Shown here: positions 1 to 10,977 of the stretch, piece by piece
Position numbering within the stretch: position 1 is the first letter of the stretch
Layout: every line of letters begins with the position of its first letter
From: Paracentrotus lividus
Lineage: Eukaryota; Echinodermata; Echinoidea; Camarodonta; Echinidae
Length of the DNA: 64,000 bases
Assembly: GCA_940671915.1 (NCBI GenBank)
Contig: CALNVZ010003426.1
Location: forward strand, 48,637,580-48,701,579
Direction of reading: 5' to 3'
The notes under the pieces: model-generated
Database searches by the model: none
What the model was told of the DNA's origin: nothing
The model's input: the letters and a program-made list of their open reading frames with translations, nothing else
Position numbers and translations under genes: made by a program

Positions 1-409
1 TGCATTCCTTTTGTACACGAACCTTTGTTTATTTTGTCAGCGCGCTCTATCCCCGTGAGATTTGACATTATCCTACTCCTATAGGTAATGGTGATTTTCT
101 TGAAGGCCGAAGGCCAAAAAAAAGAAAAGAAAAGAAGTAACAACTGAGGGAATGATTTTGATAAGGAAAATAATAATTTTTGAGAACATTTTCGTGTGGT
201 TGTGGGGGAGCCTCAATGGTTCAACACTGGTAGCACGGTTAGCTTGGGACCCTATGACAGTAAACGGCCAAAAGAGTCTCATAACTTATTATTGGCAATG
301 TATGGCCATAACATACATTTGGCATGACTTGGTTGCCATTTCTTTCCACTCTTCTTTCTCTCTTTTCTTTTCTTTCTTTTCTGTCCTGTGTATTTTTGTG
401 GATGGTACT
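1..409. other. No gene seen; T-rich sequence
   Basis: The stretch holds short chance reading frames on both strands and a run of TTTC/TTCT pyrimidine sequence around 345-385. I see no splice-site-bounded coding segment, no recognisable repeat ends and no conserved motif. Confidence 0.5.
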
Positions 410-551
410 TATCGGATAAAATCAGCGCCTTCGAATTGGCAAGAAACCAAAAAAAAAAAAACAAACAAACAAAACCTTGAGACATACCCATAGAATACGC
501 ATTTTCCATTGGGCGGCCATTTTGGCAGCAATTTTGAATTTTAGCGATTTG
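410..551. repeat. Left remnant of ~158-bp tandem array
   Basis: This segment matches the tandem units that resume at about 2194. It shares the cue GCGCCTTCGAATTGGCAAGA, the GCGGCCATTTTGGCAGC block and the end TTTTAGCGATTTG. The unit is cut after TTTG at 551, where a retrotransposon tail begins. The missing half of the unit continues at 2194, so the array was split by an insertion. Confidence 0.75.
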
Positions 552-767
552 TATAGTATAGTATAGTAGTATAGTATAGTATAGTATAGTATAGTTTATT
601 CAAACCAAATCAAACTCAATAGTGATACAATGCATAACATCAAAGAACTAGAATGATAGGTTTGGGACCCCTGGGAGCACAGCTGTTGACGGGGGCCCCT
701 TTACACAGTGGTATAATAGTAAAGAGTAAACATATCTTACATGAGGTATAACTTATGTACAAAACAC

Positions 768-769
<2 letters not shown>

Positions 770-804
<35 letters not shown>

Positions 805-810
805 ACACAT
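770..810. repeat. (CA)n microsatellite
   Basis: About 19 nearly perfect CA dinucleotides lie inside the non-LTR element's 3' part. Confidence 0.95.
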
Positions 811-1094
811 CACTCCTCATAATTTATACCTTCATGTACTACCTGAATGCAACCTGTCGAAAAGGTGTTTTTTTACACAATAACTTAAACCGAGACAGTG
901 TCACGCTATCTTTTATGTCATGGGGTAACTTATTCCATTCTTTAACACATACTATTCTAAATGATTTCAAGGGCAGTTTGGTTCTCGCAAATGGTGATGG
1001 ATAAGGTTTCTTTGACGAGTATGATAATGATGGATTGAGAATTTTCCGAACACATCAGCCAAAAATGTATACTGGCCTGATCGATATTTAAACA

Positions 1095-2193
1095 TTAATG
1101 TAACACAATTAAGAGAAACCATTTCATCAAATGGTAAAATTTGCAGTTGTAAAAATAAGGAGTACTTGGTGACCTATAATCTGAATATGTTATGTATCTA
1201 ACAACTTTTTTTTGAAGAACTTGCAATTTATGTATATGGGTCCTAAATGTGTGTCCCCAAGCAATATTGCAGTACATCAAATGAGGCATGACAAAGCATT
1301 GTTAAAGTAACTAGGGTCTGCTGGGGGGAGGAAAAACGAAGTTTGGATATTATTCCAACACTTCGAGACACTTTAGTACATAATTTATCAAGGTTGATCT
1401 TTCCATGATACATATTCATCAATCGTAACACCAAGAATTGCACATGTTGACTGCAGTTGATTCTGTTGATTACCAAAAACTAAGTAATTAACATCATCAG
1501 GATCACCTCCCTCTAGTCCTAAATAATACATATTGTGTTACCGGTGTTTTAATAATAGTTTGTTAGAACAAAACATGCAAAGATTTTACTAATTTCAGTA
1601 TTAACTGTCTGCATTAGAGTATGAATATTCTTGTGAGAATATAATAAACAAAGTATCGTCAGCAAAAGAGAAATATGTAAATAATTGAGACGAGTTGACG
1701 ATATCATTAATGTAAATCAAAAACAACAATGGCCAAGGACAGATCCCTGTGGTACACCATACTTTTACATTTCTTGATTGTGATTTGACACCATTAAAAG
1801 CAACAAATTGTAATCGATTTCTAGGTAACTTTTAAACCAATTTAGGGCTATACCTCGAACACCATAATGTACAAGTTTCCTTAAGGAGTATACTGTGGGT
1901 CAATTGTGTCGAATGCTTTTGACAAGTCTAAAAAAATTCCAAGGCAATACTTCCCATCATCAATTTGCAGTAACTATTGTATTTACTAAATTTAAAACAC
2001 CCATACTAGTGGAGCATTTTTACGGAATCCAAATTGCTGGGGGATCAAAATATTATTAATTTGCAAAAAGTCATTCAATCGTTGTTAAACTATTTTCTCT
2101 AGAATCTTTGAGATATTTGGTAACAATGCAAATTGGTCTATAATTCTCAACGCATTTGCGGTCATTCTTTTTGTATACTGGAACCATTTTGAA
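1095..2193 (-). pseudogene. Reverse transcriptase remnant of non-LTR element
   Basis: Minus-strand translation gives the RT motifs in the right order: KMVPVYKKND and VENYRPI (2190-2130), FLDLSKAFDTI (about 1931-1900), YGVPQGSVLG (about 1760-1735), the catalytic FADDT (1666-1652), and the C-terminal block around INLDKLCTKVSRSVGIISKL and MPHLMYCNIAWG (about 1410-1255). They fall in different frames separated by stops and indels, so the gene is dead. The family normally also has an upstream endonuclease domain; none is present because the copy is truncated. Clade placement (CR1/L2 versus Jockey) is inference. Confidence 0.82.
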
Positions 2194-2745
2194 TAAAATC
2201 TGTTGGGTTTCACGGTTGGCACTCATCAAATTTGGAACCAGCACCCTCGAATTGATAAGAAACACCAAACAAACCCCCAAAATACCCTTGGAATACTGAT
2301 TCCAGTTTCGGCGGCCATTTTGGCAGCCATTTTGAATTTTAGCGATTTGCGTAAAATATGTTGGGTTTCACGGCTGGCACTCATCGAATTTGGAATCAGC
2401 ACCCTCGAATTGATAAGAAGCCACCAAAAACAACCCGAGAAATACCCTTGGATACTGATTTCCAGATTTGGCGGCCATTTTGGCAGCCATTTTGAATTTT
2501 AGCGATTTACGTAAAATCCGCGAGGTTTCGCGGTTGGCACTGATCGAATTTGGAAATCAGCACCTCGAATTGACAAGAAACCACCAAAACAACCTCAGAA
2601 ATACCATTTTCATATTTTGGCGGCCATTTTGGCGGCCATTTTGAATTTCGCGATTGTGAAAATGCTCTAGGTTCGCTGTCTGGCACCCATCGGATTTGGA
2701 ATCAGCACCCTCGAATTGACAAAGAACCATAAAAAAACATTGTAT
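2194..2745. repeat. ~158-bp tandem array (about 3.5 units)
   Basis: The phrase GGTTTCRCGGYTGGCAC recurs near 2206, 2366, 2526 and 2672, giving periods of about 160, 160 and 146. Each unit contains a GGCGGCCATTTTGGC motif that is itself duplicated, then TTTTGAATTTTAGCGATTT. The last unit is the most diverged. An open frame through 2203-2502 is a by-product of the repeat. Confidence 0.85.
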
Positions 2746-5700
2746 ATATAAAAAAACAAGGTTACATGGTCTCTAGCCTAGACTATACATCGAAGCTCAT
2801 GGACTTGTTATGCTTGAAATGAGGAGTTTTGTCAAAAGGAAAGATCTTGTAAAACGATGATTAGACCTTTGGCAAATGACTTTGTATCCTAGGAAATGGA
2901 GCACACTTCAAAGCTCAAGTCAATTTTTTTTAAACCCAAAATAGTCTTCATAATTAGATTTCTTTTTTTAGTTGATAGATAATGCATTTTGTAAGTCTCG
3001 GGTGAAGTTTGATGTTTTTTTACTTTTGTAATGTAAATTTCCTTTTGCAGCAGTGAGATTTCTAACAAACTGTAAAGAGAAACTGTAGGTCGCTATGTGG
3101 GTATTTCTGTATGGTTGGTATATTTGTACATCTACATCATGTAAAAGACAGCTGTGAAATTCAAATTTCATGTTTCTAGTATGTATTTATGATAGTTTTT
3201 CTCTATAAAACCATATATAAGGCTACATGTAGGTGCTCTCAGTTTCTCGACTTAATTCTTTAAAAGTGGTCTTTATAGCTTAGATATATTGAGGTAAGGA
3301 AATCAATAATAATAATTCCTTAATGGACTTTTAACCAGACAGTTCTATTGAAATGATTGTATTCTCCAATCGGAAGGTGTACCAAGTGGAGCTCTACACC
3401 GATAAGTCTAAGTGATCTACTCATGTGTGAACAAACCCATTTGACCAGGGCATCTGTTACAGTTCATTTACCCGCCATGGGCATTTCACATTATGCCGAT
3501 GTTGACTTTATTGATGCACAGCATTCAATTTATGCTTTCAAAAGCACAGCATCAATAGGAGTTTAATAATGGCCCGTGGTTAGAGAATTAAAGTTATGAG
3601 TTTGATCAAGATTGAGTGGATCAGAGAAGCAACAAGATGTGAAATTATATAAATTGATATGAAATTTTCCTCTTATCCACTTTGATTTTAATTGAATTGA
3701 CTCTGAATTTCAAATATTAAATATAATAGCAGAGACTTTATCTCATTGCACATCAGAAATAGAACACTTAACTTAAATCGCTTCTGCCTAAAGAACCTTT
3801 TTTTTTCATTGAAAATTTATTTGGTTACAGACAATATTCTAGATATGAAAAGATCCTGTCAGCTAAACGTATCCAATTCATACCGACACCATCGGCTTTA
3901 CTCAAAGATAAACTAGATAATCAATTTTTTTTGCAAATATTATTTCTAAAATGATAACTGACAACAACTGACCTCAGTATATTGAGAGTAAGCAGTCAGT
4001 GTCATATATGATAGTCATACTTTTTAAAGTGTTTTAAACTTTGATCAGCTAATGATTGGAACATGTTTTTTTCTCTTTTTTTTCACCACACTACACCATG
4101 GGAGAGCATGGCGAATTTTGATTAATCATTATTAATTTTTTTAATTTTGCAACTTAAATATGTTTATTAGTTTCATACCATTCTCCAATATGTGATTTCA
4201 TCAACAGAATGATATTTATATCTTGATATATCTTTTTTTCTTTCTTTTTCATTCAAGTTGCAATCAACAAGATTATTTGAAAATGATGTGTTTTTATTGA
4301 CATCTCAGGTTGTTTCACAGTTTTACCACAACACCATTAGTATTTAGATGCAGGGACACTTGACTAAGATGACAGGATAGCTCTATGTATTAACCCTTAA
4401 GGCATAAAGTTACATTCAATTATGAAAATCAATCATCCTTCAACATATATTGTGAAACAATTGATTTCTTTTGTCTATTTGTCCAATTGTTGCGTTTACG
4501 GTAGAACGGATACAATGCAATGAGTATATACCTTACTTTCTCTTTCGATACTTACAGTCTTAGATAGGATCAATGAGATTACTCAGGACAAAAAGTCAGC
4601 AAATCAAAAGGATATTGTCTTATTATTTTGTTTCATTGGAGCAGTTTCGCTTTAGATTTCCGCCGGTAAACCCAGCATGGAACCATCAATTGCTTGAATC
4701 TCAGGTAAGATTGAACTGGGAAGATTTTGTGCCCATTGCATGTGTTCCCAGCAAGCTATTTGTTGCGTACAAGGTCTCGGGACCAATTATATGTCTTACA
4801 TTGTCTGTTGAAAAGCGAAAGGGCGTAACCGTTTAACTCTGTAAAGTGACTTGGGTAAAACTCTGTAAAGTAACTTGGGTTAACGGCCTTATGTATCTTT
4901 CAGCGGAAAATCTATTTATTTGCTCATTGAACTATTAGCTTCTTGATAGGGGCAAGCAGAGAGAGTCCTTGGTTTTGTCAAAGCGATTAATATTTCATGT
5001 ACATGTATAAAACATCAAATGTCATTTGAAATTTTCATATGGAGTACTTTGGTGGTTCCTGTATGTTCAGTGTTTGTTTCCCATATTGTGACAAGTTTTC
5101 ATGAAAGTGAAAGCTTGAAAGCTGTTGTTATGTGCTTGCTGTATCATATCTTTTTGCTCTAAAAGCAGTAGAAGTCCTTTTTAGAAATATACTATGGAGT
5201 TGGTCTCAAACACTGGTGAGCTGGACGCACTTTCCTTTGGTACTAGGGGGGGGGGGATGAATAGAACGGGGTGCCCTAAAAAGGTCTATGTACAAAAGGT
5301 ATGCTGATTTCCCAATCTTACGGGGTGCGCTAGCACCTACAGCCACCCCCCTGGATCCGCGAAGCTGGTAATCCCCAAAATGCTGCTTTGGTGCTGGTTT
5401 ATACATTGTAGACCCAAACCGTTTAAAGCTTCATGATTCCATTATAAAATAAATTCACCAAATTGAGTTTTGATGAAAAATCATTATTACGATAATTGAT
5501 AAGGCAATGAATCCAAATTGTACATACTCAGCCTTTAAGTATGTCTACTGTAATCTGATAAATACCAGAAACTAGTGATTCAAGTTCAAGTTCTTCAAAA
5601 CGAAACTTGAAAAAAAATAGGTCCGTTCACTTGACATTCTTCAAGCAACAGGTTAGCCTTCAACTTATTTACCTTAGTAACAAGTATTTCTTTCTCCCTT

Positions 5701-6370
5701 GGGGTATCTTTGACCGCTTTTAGCGATTTTCAGGATTTGTAAGCCTGTCCAAATAGACCCTGCAAATACGGTAGAGAAAAGACCAACAATTTGTTTGAGT
5801 AAAACCAGCGCCTTTGGAAAACCCCTTTTCAAGGTCGGGCCTGTTTTTCATGGGGAGAATTTGAAAAAAAATATGAATTTTGTATAACTCGATTATGGTC
5901 AGTTAATTCTCCTTTTTAATTTCGTACATGCTTGTGAAATTTCTTTAAAGGGAAATATGTTGATTTGATTTAATGTAAATGCATGTAGAGATGAGAGAGT
6001 AAAGGGGTGTGTTAGAAAAACTGGTTAAGAGAATTTGAAAAGTACTCATTTTAATATGTGCTCTTGTTATAGGGCCTACCCCTTTCATTTTGGGGTTGTA
6101 ATATAATTTAAAAGTTATTAATAAAGAGTATGCCCATAATACATGTATTTACTTTCTTTAGGTGGAGCTGGCTGACTGGCTGAAAATATTTCAATATTTG
6201 ATTTTTATTTCCCTCTATTCTAAATTTTGGAAACTTAAAAAATAATTATGAAGATAGAATAGAGCTAGAAATCAAAATTATGTTTACATTAAAATCCCAT
6301 TCATGTATCATTGAAACCATGGTAAAAAAATCTCTACTTTTTCAAACACATCTTTTTGCTTAAAATTATA
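2746..6370. other. No gene seen; AT-rich spacer
   Basis: Short frames at 3357-3566 and 4573-4836 have no recognised domain and no convincing flanking splice pattern. T- and A-runs are common. The only distinctive part is the G/C-run fragment at 5220-5370, listed separately. Confidence 0.5.
5220..5370. mobile_element. Possible hAT-type repeat fragment
   Basis: A ten-base G run followed by GGGGTGCGCTAGCACC and CCACCCCCCTGGATCCGC resembles the ends of short hAT-like elements that start CAGGGGCGGATCC; compare the clearer element at 48036-49159. No partner end or target duplication was found. Confidence 0.35.
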
Positions 6371-7360
6371 CAGTGTGTTCCTAAAAAAAAGGAACCGAAG
6401 TGCAAAGATCAGTCTTTTAAAGAATACATTGTTTATTCTTGTGATTCGTTTACTAAACTACTAAGTAACTCATCAGCTTTAATTGGAGACATTGCTGACG
6501 TCGAAACTGTCATTGGTCACAGAGTTAGGGTTCTTCGAAAGGTGATAGGTACAAAACCCTTTTTTTCCAAGTTTTTGGTTTGTCAGGTATAAAACAAACT
6601 TTTTTAAAGTAGTTGGTGTCACTGGGTCTTTTTCAGTAAGTTTCAATTAAATTTCATCTTTTTTGTTAAAGAGGATTTCTCACTGGTAATGAGATGCGTT
6701 CTCAATTATGAGTCTCTGGAGTCTCGAAGAGGTCGCTGCGACATCTCCTGAGTCTCCAGGAAGTCGCGAGAAAACCAAACAAATGTCAAATATGTTCAAT
6801 ATTTTAGTAGACTTCTTTCAGACTCGAGCAAGTCTCTGTGACGTCTCTGCAGATTGCCCCGACGTCCCGAAAGTATTCACGAAAGTATCTACGACTTCGC
6901 AGAAACATTGTCGGAACTTGTTAGAGATTAAAAGAAATCGAACAGGTTTGACAATGTTGTTAGACTTTTGTTCGATTTACCCACGACGTCTCCGCAACTC
7001 AAGAGACTCATAATTGTGAACCCATCTCATTTTAATGGCAGTGAGATAGGTCCTTTGGAAAATGCGATTGAATTTCATTGAAACTTTGTGTAAAAAAACG
7101 CCTCAAAACGATGAAAACAAAAAATTACAAAAAGTTTGTTTTGTACCCTACAAACGAAAAACTTGGAAAAAATGGGTTTTGTACCTTTCACCTTCAAAAG
7201 ACCCTAACTCTGTGACCCTTGGTAATATGGATGTAATCGATGTCTCAAATTAAAGCTGAAGAGTTACTTAATATTTTAGGAAGCAAATCACAAGAATAAA
7301 TCATATACTTTTGAAATGACTGACCTTTGAACTTCGGTTACCTTTTTTAGGAACACACTG
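6371..7360. mobile_element. Tc1/mariner-type MITE with very long inverted repeats
   Basis: The ends are CAGTGTGTTCCTAAAAAA and its reverse complement, flanked by TA on both sides (6369-6370 and 7361-7362), the target duplication of Tc1/mariner elements. The inverted repeat continues imperfectly for some 240 bp on each side (6371 to about 6610, and about 7115 to 7360), for example TTATTCTTGTGATT and GGTCACAGAGTTAGGGT on the left with their complements on the right. The centre holds a second inverted repeat. No transposase frame is present, so it is non-autonomous. Confidence 0.82.
6668..7050. mobile_element. Nested inverted-repeat element (TATCTCAC family)
   Basis: Left arm TTTCTCACTGGTAATGAGAT...CAATTATGAGTCTC and right arm GAGACTCATAATTG...ATCTCATTTTAATGGCAG pair over about 50 bp. 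The interior carries GTCTC/GCGACGTCTC words like the repeats at 12402-13373 and 46848-47535. It sits symmetrically in the 6371-7360 palindrome and is either a nested insertion or that element's own core. Confidence 0.6.
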
Positions 7361-7893
7361 TATACATGTAGACAACATTTTCAACTAGAATTATTCAAAC
7401 TTGAAATGGTGCCTTTTGAATCGGAGCCTGACAGCTGAAATTACAGTAGTTTTCCAGAATGTAGGGTAAAGTTTAAGGTAAATATTACTGCCACCCATGT
7501 ACAGTAGTCATGAAAATAAGTGTTTTCTAATATTTTCCATCAAAATGGGTTTTTTTACAGGAAAAATTCTGCAAATTATGTTTTTGTGTAGAGTGCATGT
7601 AGAGGAAAAATTTGTTCATCGTTTACCAGACCCATGTGAGCAATGATGCTGATATGAATCAACAGAATTTGATGGATGTTGTTCGGTGGCAGCCAAATCA
7701 TGTCAACCATGGCTGGCTGTATTTCACCTGATTCTTTCTTTCCTCCAACATAAATCAAAAAGCCTTTAAAGAGCAGCCAATTGACCTCTTGCTATGCATA
7801 TTGGTTGTATAAATCATAAAAATATGCTACATTATTAAGAAAGACTAGTCTGGTACATTTTTTGAAATAAAACCCTTCACTAGTATAAACATA
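7361..7893. other. No gene seen
   Basis: AT-rich spacer between two inverted-repeat elements. A short minus-strand frame at 7576-7758 has no recognised feature. Confidence 0.5.
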
Positions 7894-8596
7894 CAGTCTG
7901 TATCAATTGTATGAAAATTAATCATGATCTGGTATTAATCACAACCTGGGTGGTGTTGCATAAAACTTTTTTTCTAACCCGAGTTTTCTCGGGTTAAAAA
8001 TCTCAGCTTATTTAGACCTATTTCTTAGGTTATTCAACCTGAGTTTTAAAACTCCCTAAAAATTTATTGCATTAATACTTTTGAAAACTCTACTATGTTT
8101 TTATGCAATGGAAAAAACAGTAAAAAATCCAGAAAAATATTGTAACCGGAGTTTTCCGACTTTAACCGGAGTTTTCAGATTTTAACCGGAAAAAACTCCG
8201 GTTAGAAGTTTTATGCAACAGGGTCCTGGTGTTGTTTGGTATTTCCAGAAAGCATGAAAATCACACTTTCTTCTGCAATTTTCCTTCTCATTTGGTGGTG
8301 TAATTTTCGAGATATGTCTAGTTTTCCAAAATCCATTTATGCACATGCCTTCCCATGCTTTTGTGTATAGGTTTTGAAAGTAATGAGCCAAAATGACAGT
8401 GGAAGAATGGAAGGTTCACACAAGTTTGATCATTTCATCATCGCACAAAATTTAGCATGAGAGCCTACTTTTGTTCTACAAAAGCAAATTATACAAAATA
8501 AAGTGTATGAACAAGAAAATTACCACATATATGTTTGAGTAGATTTCATACCTATTTTATTTTCCCCCCAATTGTACCATCTTTTTATGCAGTATG
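7894..8596 (-). mobile_element. Tc1/mariner-type MITE, interrupted copy
   Basis: This is a diverged copy of the element at 9122-9564 in the opposite orientation. Shared words include ACCTATACACAAA, GGAAAACTAG, AAATTGCAG and ATACCAAACAA, and both carry the AAGCAAATTATACA block. Its ends are CAGTCTGTATCAA and ...ATGCAGTATG with TA at both flanks (7892-7893 and 8597-8598). It is longer than its relative because a second element is inserted at about 7951-8222. Confidence 0.7.
7951..8222. mobile_element. Nested MITE with TGTTGCATAAAACTT ends
   Basis: TGTTGCATAAAACTT followed by a CTAACC block at 7954 is mirrored by its complement ending at 8220. Inside are further hairpin-like GGTTAAA / CCGGAGTTTT words. 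The interruption separates sequence that is contiguous in the sister copy at 9122-9564, so it is a genuine insertion. CCTG occurs next to both ends and may be a target duplication; the exact ends are uncertain. Confidence 0.65.
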
Positions 8597-9121
8597 TAGC
8601 CTATACCAAAAGGTGAAACAACAAATGGTAATATCTGACGTAGTGTTTGAAATATTGGAATGTGCTAAATGATATGTATATTATGCAGTCTCAAATGAGG
8701 TGTGTTAGAATCTTTAAATGTCTAGAGATATAGATGGAAATGAAGGTCTATTGGTAATAAAAGTGCCGTGAAAACTTAACTGTGCAAATATATACAAGAA
8801 CAAATTAAATATTTATAATGCCAAAAATGATGAATGATTGTGAGGAGTATAGAAAGTAAACAATGTAATTCCAAAGGCCAGGAACATTTTTTTTGTGTGG
8901 AGTTGAGCCAAATCCAGTGACCTGGCTATATTAGTACCTTGGCACAACATTTGCTTTTTGTTTCTCGCCAAAACATTACTTGGGTTCCTTGCTACATGTA
9001 AACAAAAACAAGAGGGGTCTCGGCCACTCTATGAAAACAAAAATTGTTTAGGTTTGTATATGTTTTGCAAGAAAAACATTGATATTTTGTTCATTTTTTA
9101 CACGCATAGATGCTACATATA

Positions 9122-9564
9122 CAGTCTGTGTCAAAAAATATGGTACAGTTGGAAAAAAATTATTTAGGTGTGAAATATTTTCAAATAATGTGTATTTGTG
9201 GTACCAAAATAAAGCCAAATAATTTTCCTTGCTGATGCACTTTGTTCTGTATAATTTGCTTTCGTAAAACAAAAGTTATGCTAAATTTTGTGCGAATAGG
9301 AACAAATCAAAATTGAGCACTTCATGGCCATTATGCAAAACCTATACACAAAGGGATGGGACGGCGTGTGAAAAATTGATTTTTCTTGATTGTAGAAAAC
9401 TAGTCATATTTCAAAAATTACTACGCCAAATGTGATGAAAAAAATTGCAGGTGAAAGTCTGATCTTCTTGCTTTTTGAAAATACCAAACAATAGCAGGCT
9501 GTGATGAATCTTCATACTATAAAAAAATGTTTTCCACTTGTACCATTTTATTTGACACAGACTG
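9122..9564 (+). mobile_element. Tc1/mariner-type MITE, 443 bp
   Basis: Ends CAGTCTGTGTCAAA and TTTGACACAGACTG are perfect inverted repeats flanked by TA (9120-9121 and 9565-9566). TGGTACA lies just inside each end. There is no transposase frame. A second, interrupted copy is at 7894-8596. Confidence 0.85.
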
Positions 9565-9731
9565 TATATCAGTTCCAATGTAATTTGAAATAATTACAAT
9601 GATGGCTCAAATAATCCTGACTGCCCTTTTCAGCACAGAAGATATTATGTAGGGTCTATATATAATTATGTAGTAAGGCATTTCTTTGTTCGATATATTA
9701 AATTATCTCCTTTCATTTATTTATCTTATAG

Positions 9732-9835
9732 ATTCTGGACGGATTAAACAGAACTGAATAGAAGAGGAATCATTCACTTCCAAACCAAAAACCTACTGGA
9801 AAAATACTGGGCTTCGAATAACAGTAACCATTTTG
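9732..9835 (+). other. Candidate non-coding 5' exon
   Basis: The segment starts after a pyrimidine-rich tract ending TTATCTTATAG and ends at a perfect donor, TTTTG|GTAAGTA. It is 104 bp, has stops in several frames and contains no ATG, as expected of a 5' UTR exon. The next acceptor consistent with it is at 18578, where the first coding exon of the glutamate transporter begins with 74 more ATG-free bases. Joining the two is inference; transcripts would decide. Confidence 0.4.
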
Positions 9836-10448
9836 GTAAGTAAGATAAATAAAGAATGAAATTTACGATTTTCACAGTTTCATCAATCAATGAAGTTTAA
9901 TTAGCAGCTTTCTCTGAAAGTCTCTGTCATTTTTCAAACTTCAGATGAAACCAGTGGAATCAGTGAGGTGCTTTTTGGTGCGTATTCAAGTGCACGATTC
10001 AACGCCCTTCTGTGACAATTGATACATGTAGTAATAGTTGATGTACCATATTAGATTCGTCACAGATGGTGGCAGATGGGGGAAGGGATGGGCATTGCCA
10101 GTGAGTTGAAGATGTATTTATCCCACTGAGCTACTGTTTCACGGTCAAAAGTTCACTTCCATTGCTTCCTTTTCTAGATTGTTCGGTGCCACAAGGGCAT
10201 TGACTTAAAATAAATTTATATGAGTTAACAACCTTCTGGCTCTCAAAAGTCGGTTGTATCTCATTATGAGTGCTGGCTGTCCTTGGTTCCACTTATACAA
10301 GGGATCGAGTTTAGGATACACTGAATTACAATGTAAATAGCTATCAATTATTACACTATTGGGTGATTTGCAACTGATGCGATCCTTTCATAGTTAATGA
10401 GATTAATAATTTAATAAGATGATACATCTGCCATTCAGTAGTCGCAGG
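9836..10448. other. No gene seen
   Basis: Ordinary AT-rich sequence between the candidate 5' exon and the trinucleotide array; if that exon is real this is intron. Confidence 0.5.
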
Positions 10449-10561
10449 AAAAGTAGTAGTAGCAAGCAATAGCAAGTTGTAGTAAGTAGAATTATGTAGT
10501 AGCAAGTAGTAGCAAGTAGTGGCAAGTAGTAGTAAGCAGCAGCAGTAGTAGTAGTAGTAGT

Positions 10562-10592
<31 letters not shown>

Positions 10593-10593
10593 A

Positions 10594-10626
<33 letters not shown>

Positions 10627-10761
10627 CAGTAGTAGTAGTAGTAGCAGCAGCAGCAGTAGTATAGTATTAGTAGTAGTAGTAGTAGCAAGCAGCAGCAGCA
10701 GCAGCAGCAAGTAGCAGCAGCAGTAGTAGTAGTAGTCATGGTAGTAGTAGTAGTAAGCAGC

Positions 10762-10805
<44 letters not shown>

Positions 10806-10902
10806 CAGTAGTAGCAGCAGCAGCAGCAGCAGCAGCAACAGTAGCAGCAGTAGCAGTAGCAGTAGATAAGTAGGCTAGCAGCAGTAGTAGTAGGCCTAGT
10901 AT

Positions 10903-10959
<57 letters not shown>

Positions 10960-10977
10960 CAGCAGTAATAGTACATG
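10449..10977. repeat. Compound (AGT)n/(AGC)n trinucleotide array
   Basis: More than 500 bp consist almost entirely of AGT and AGC triplets in alternating blocks, with short AAGCAGTAG interruptions. The long leucine-, tyrosine- and threonine-rich frames on the minus strand are artefacts of the repeat. Confidence 0.95.

Larger units (their letters stand above)
552..2193 (-). mobile_element. 5'-truncated non-LTR retrotransposon (CR1/L2/Jockey-like)
   Basis: Read on the minus strand, the element enters at about 2193 inside a reverse transcriptase gene and ends at 552-595 in a short (CTATA)n tail preceded by TTTGAATAAA, as CR1/L2-type elements often end. It carries recognisable RT blocks (see the pseudogene entry). 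It sits inside one unit of a 158-bp tandem array: TTTTAGCGATTTG on the left and TAAAATCTGTTGGG on the right are consecutive in intact units. I see no clear target-site duplication. The element is an inactive 5'-truncated copy with several frameshifts. Confidence 0.8.

Noticed and set aside
4573-4836. 87-codon frame preceded by an acceptor-like TTACAG
   Set aside because: No recognised domain and no matching donor or partner exon; judged chance.
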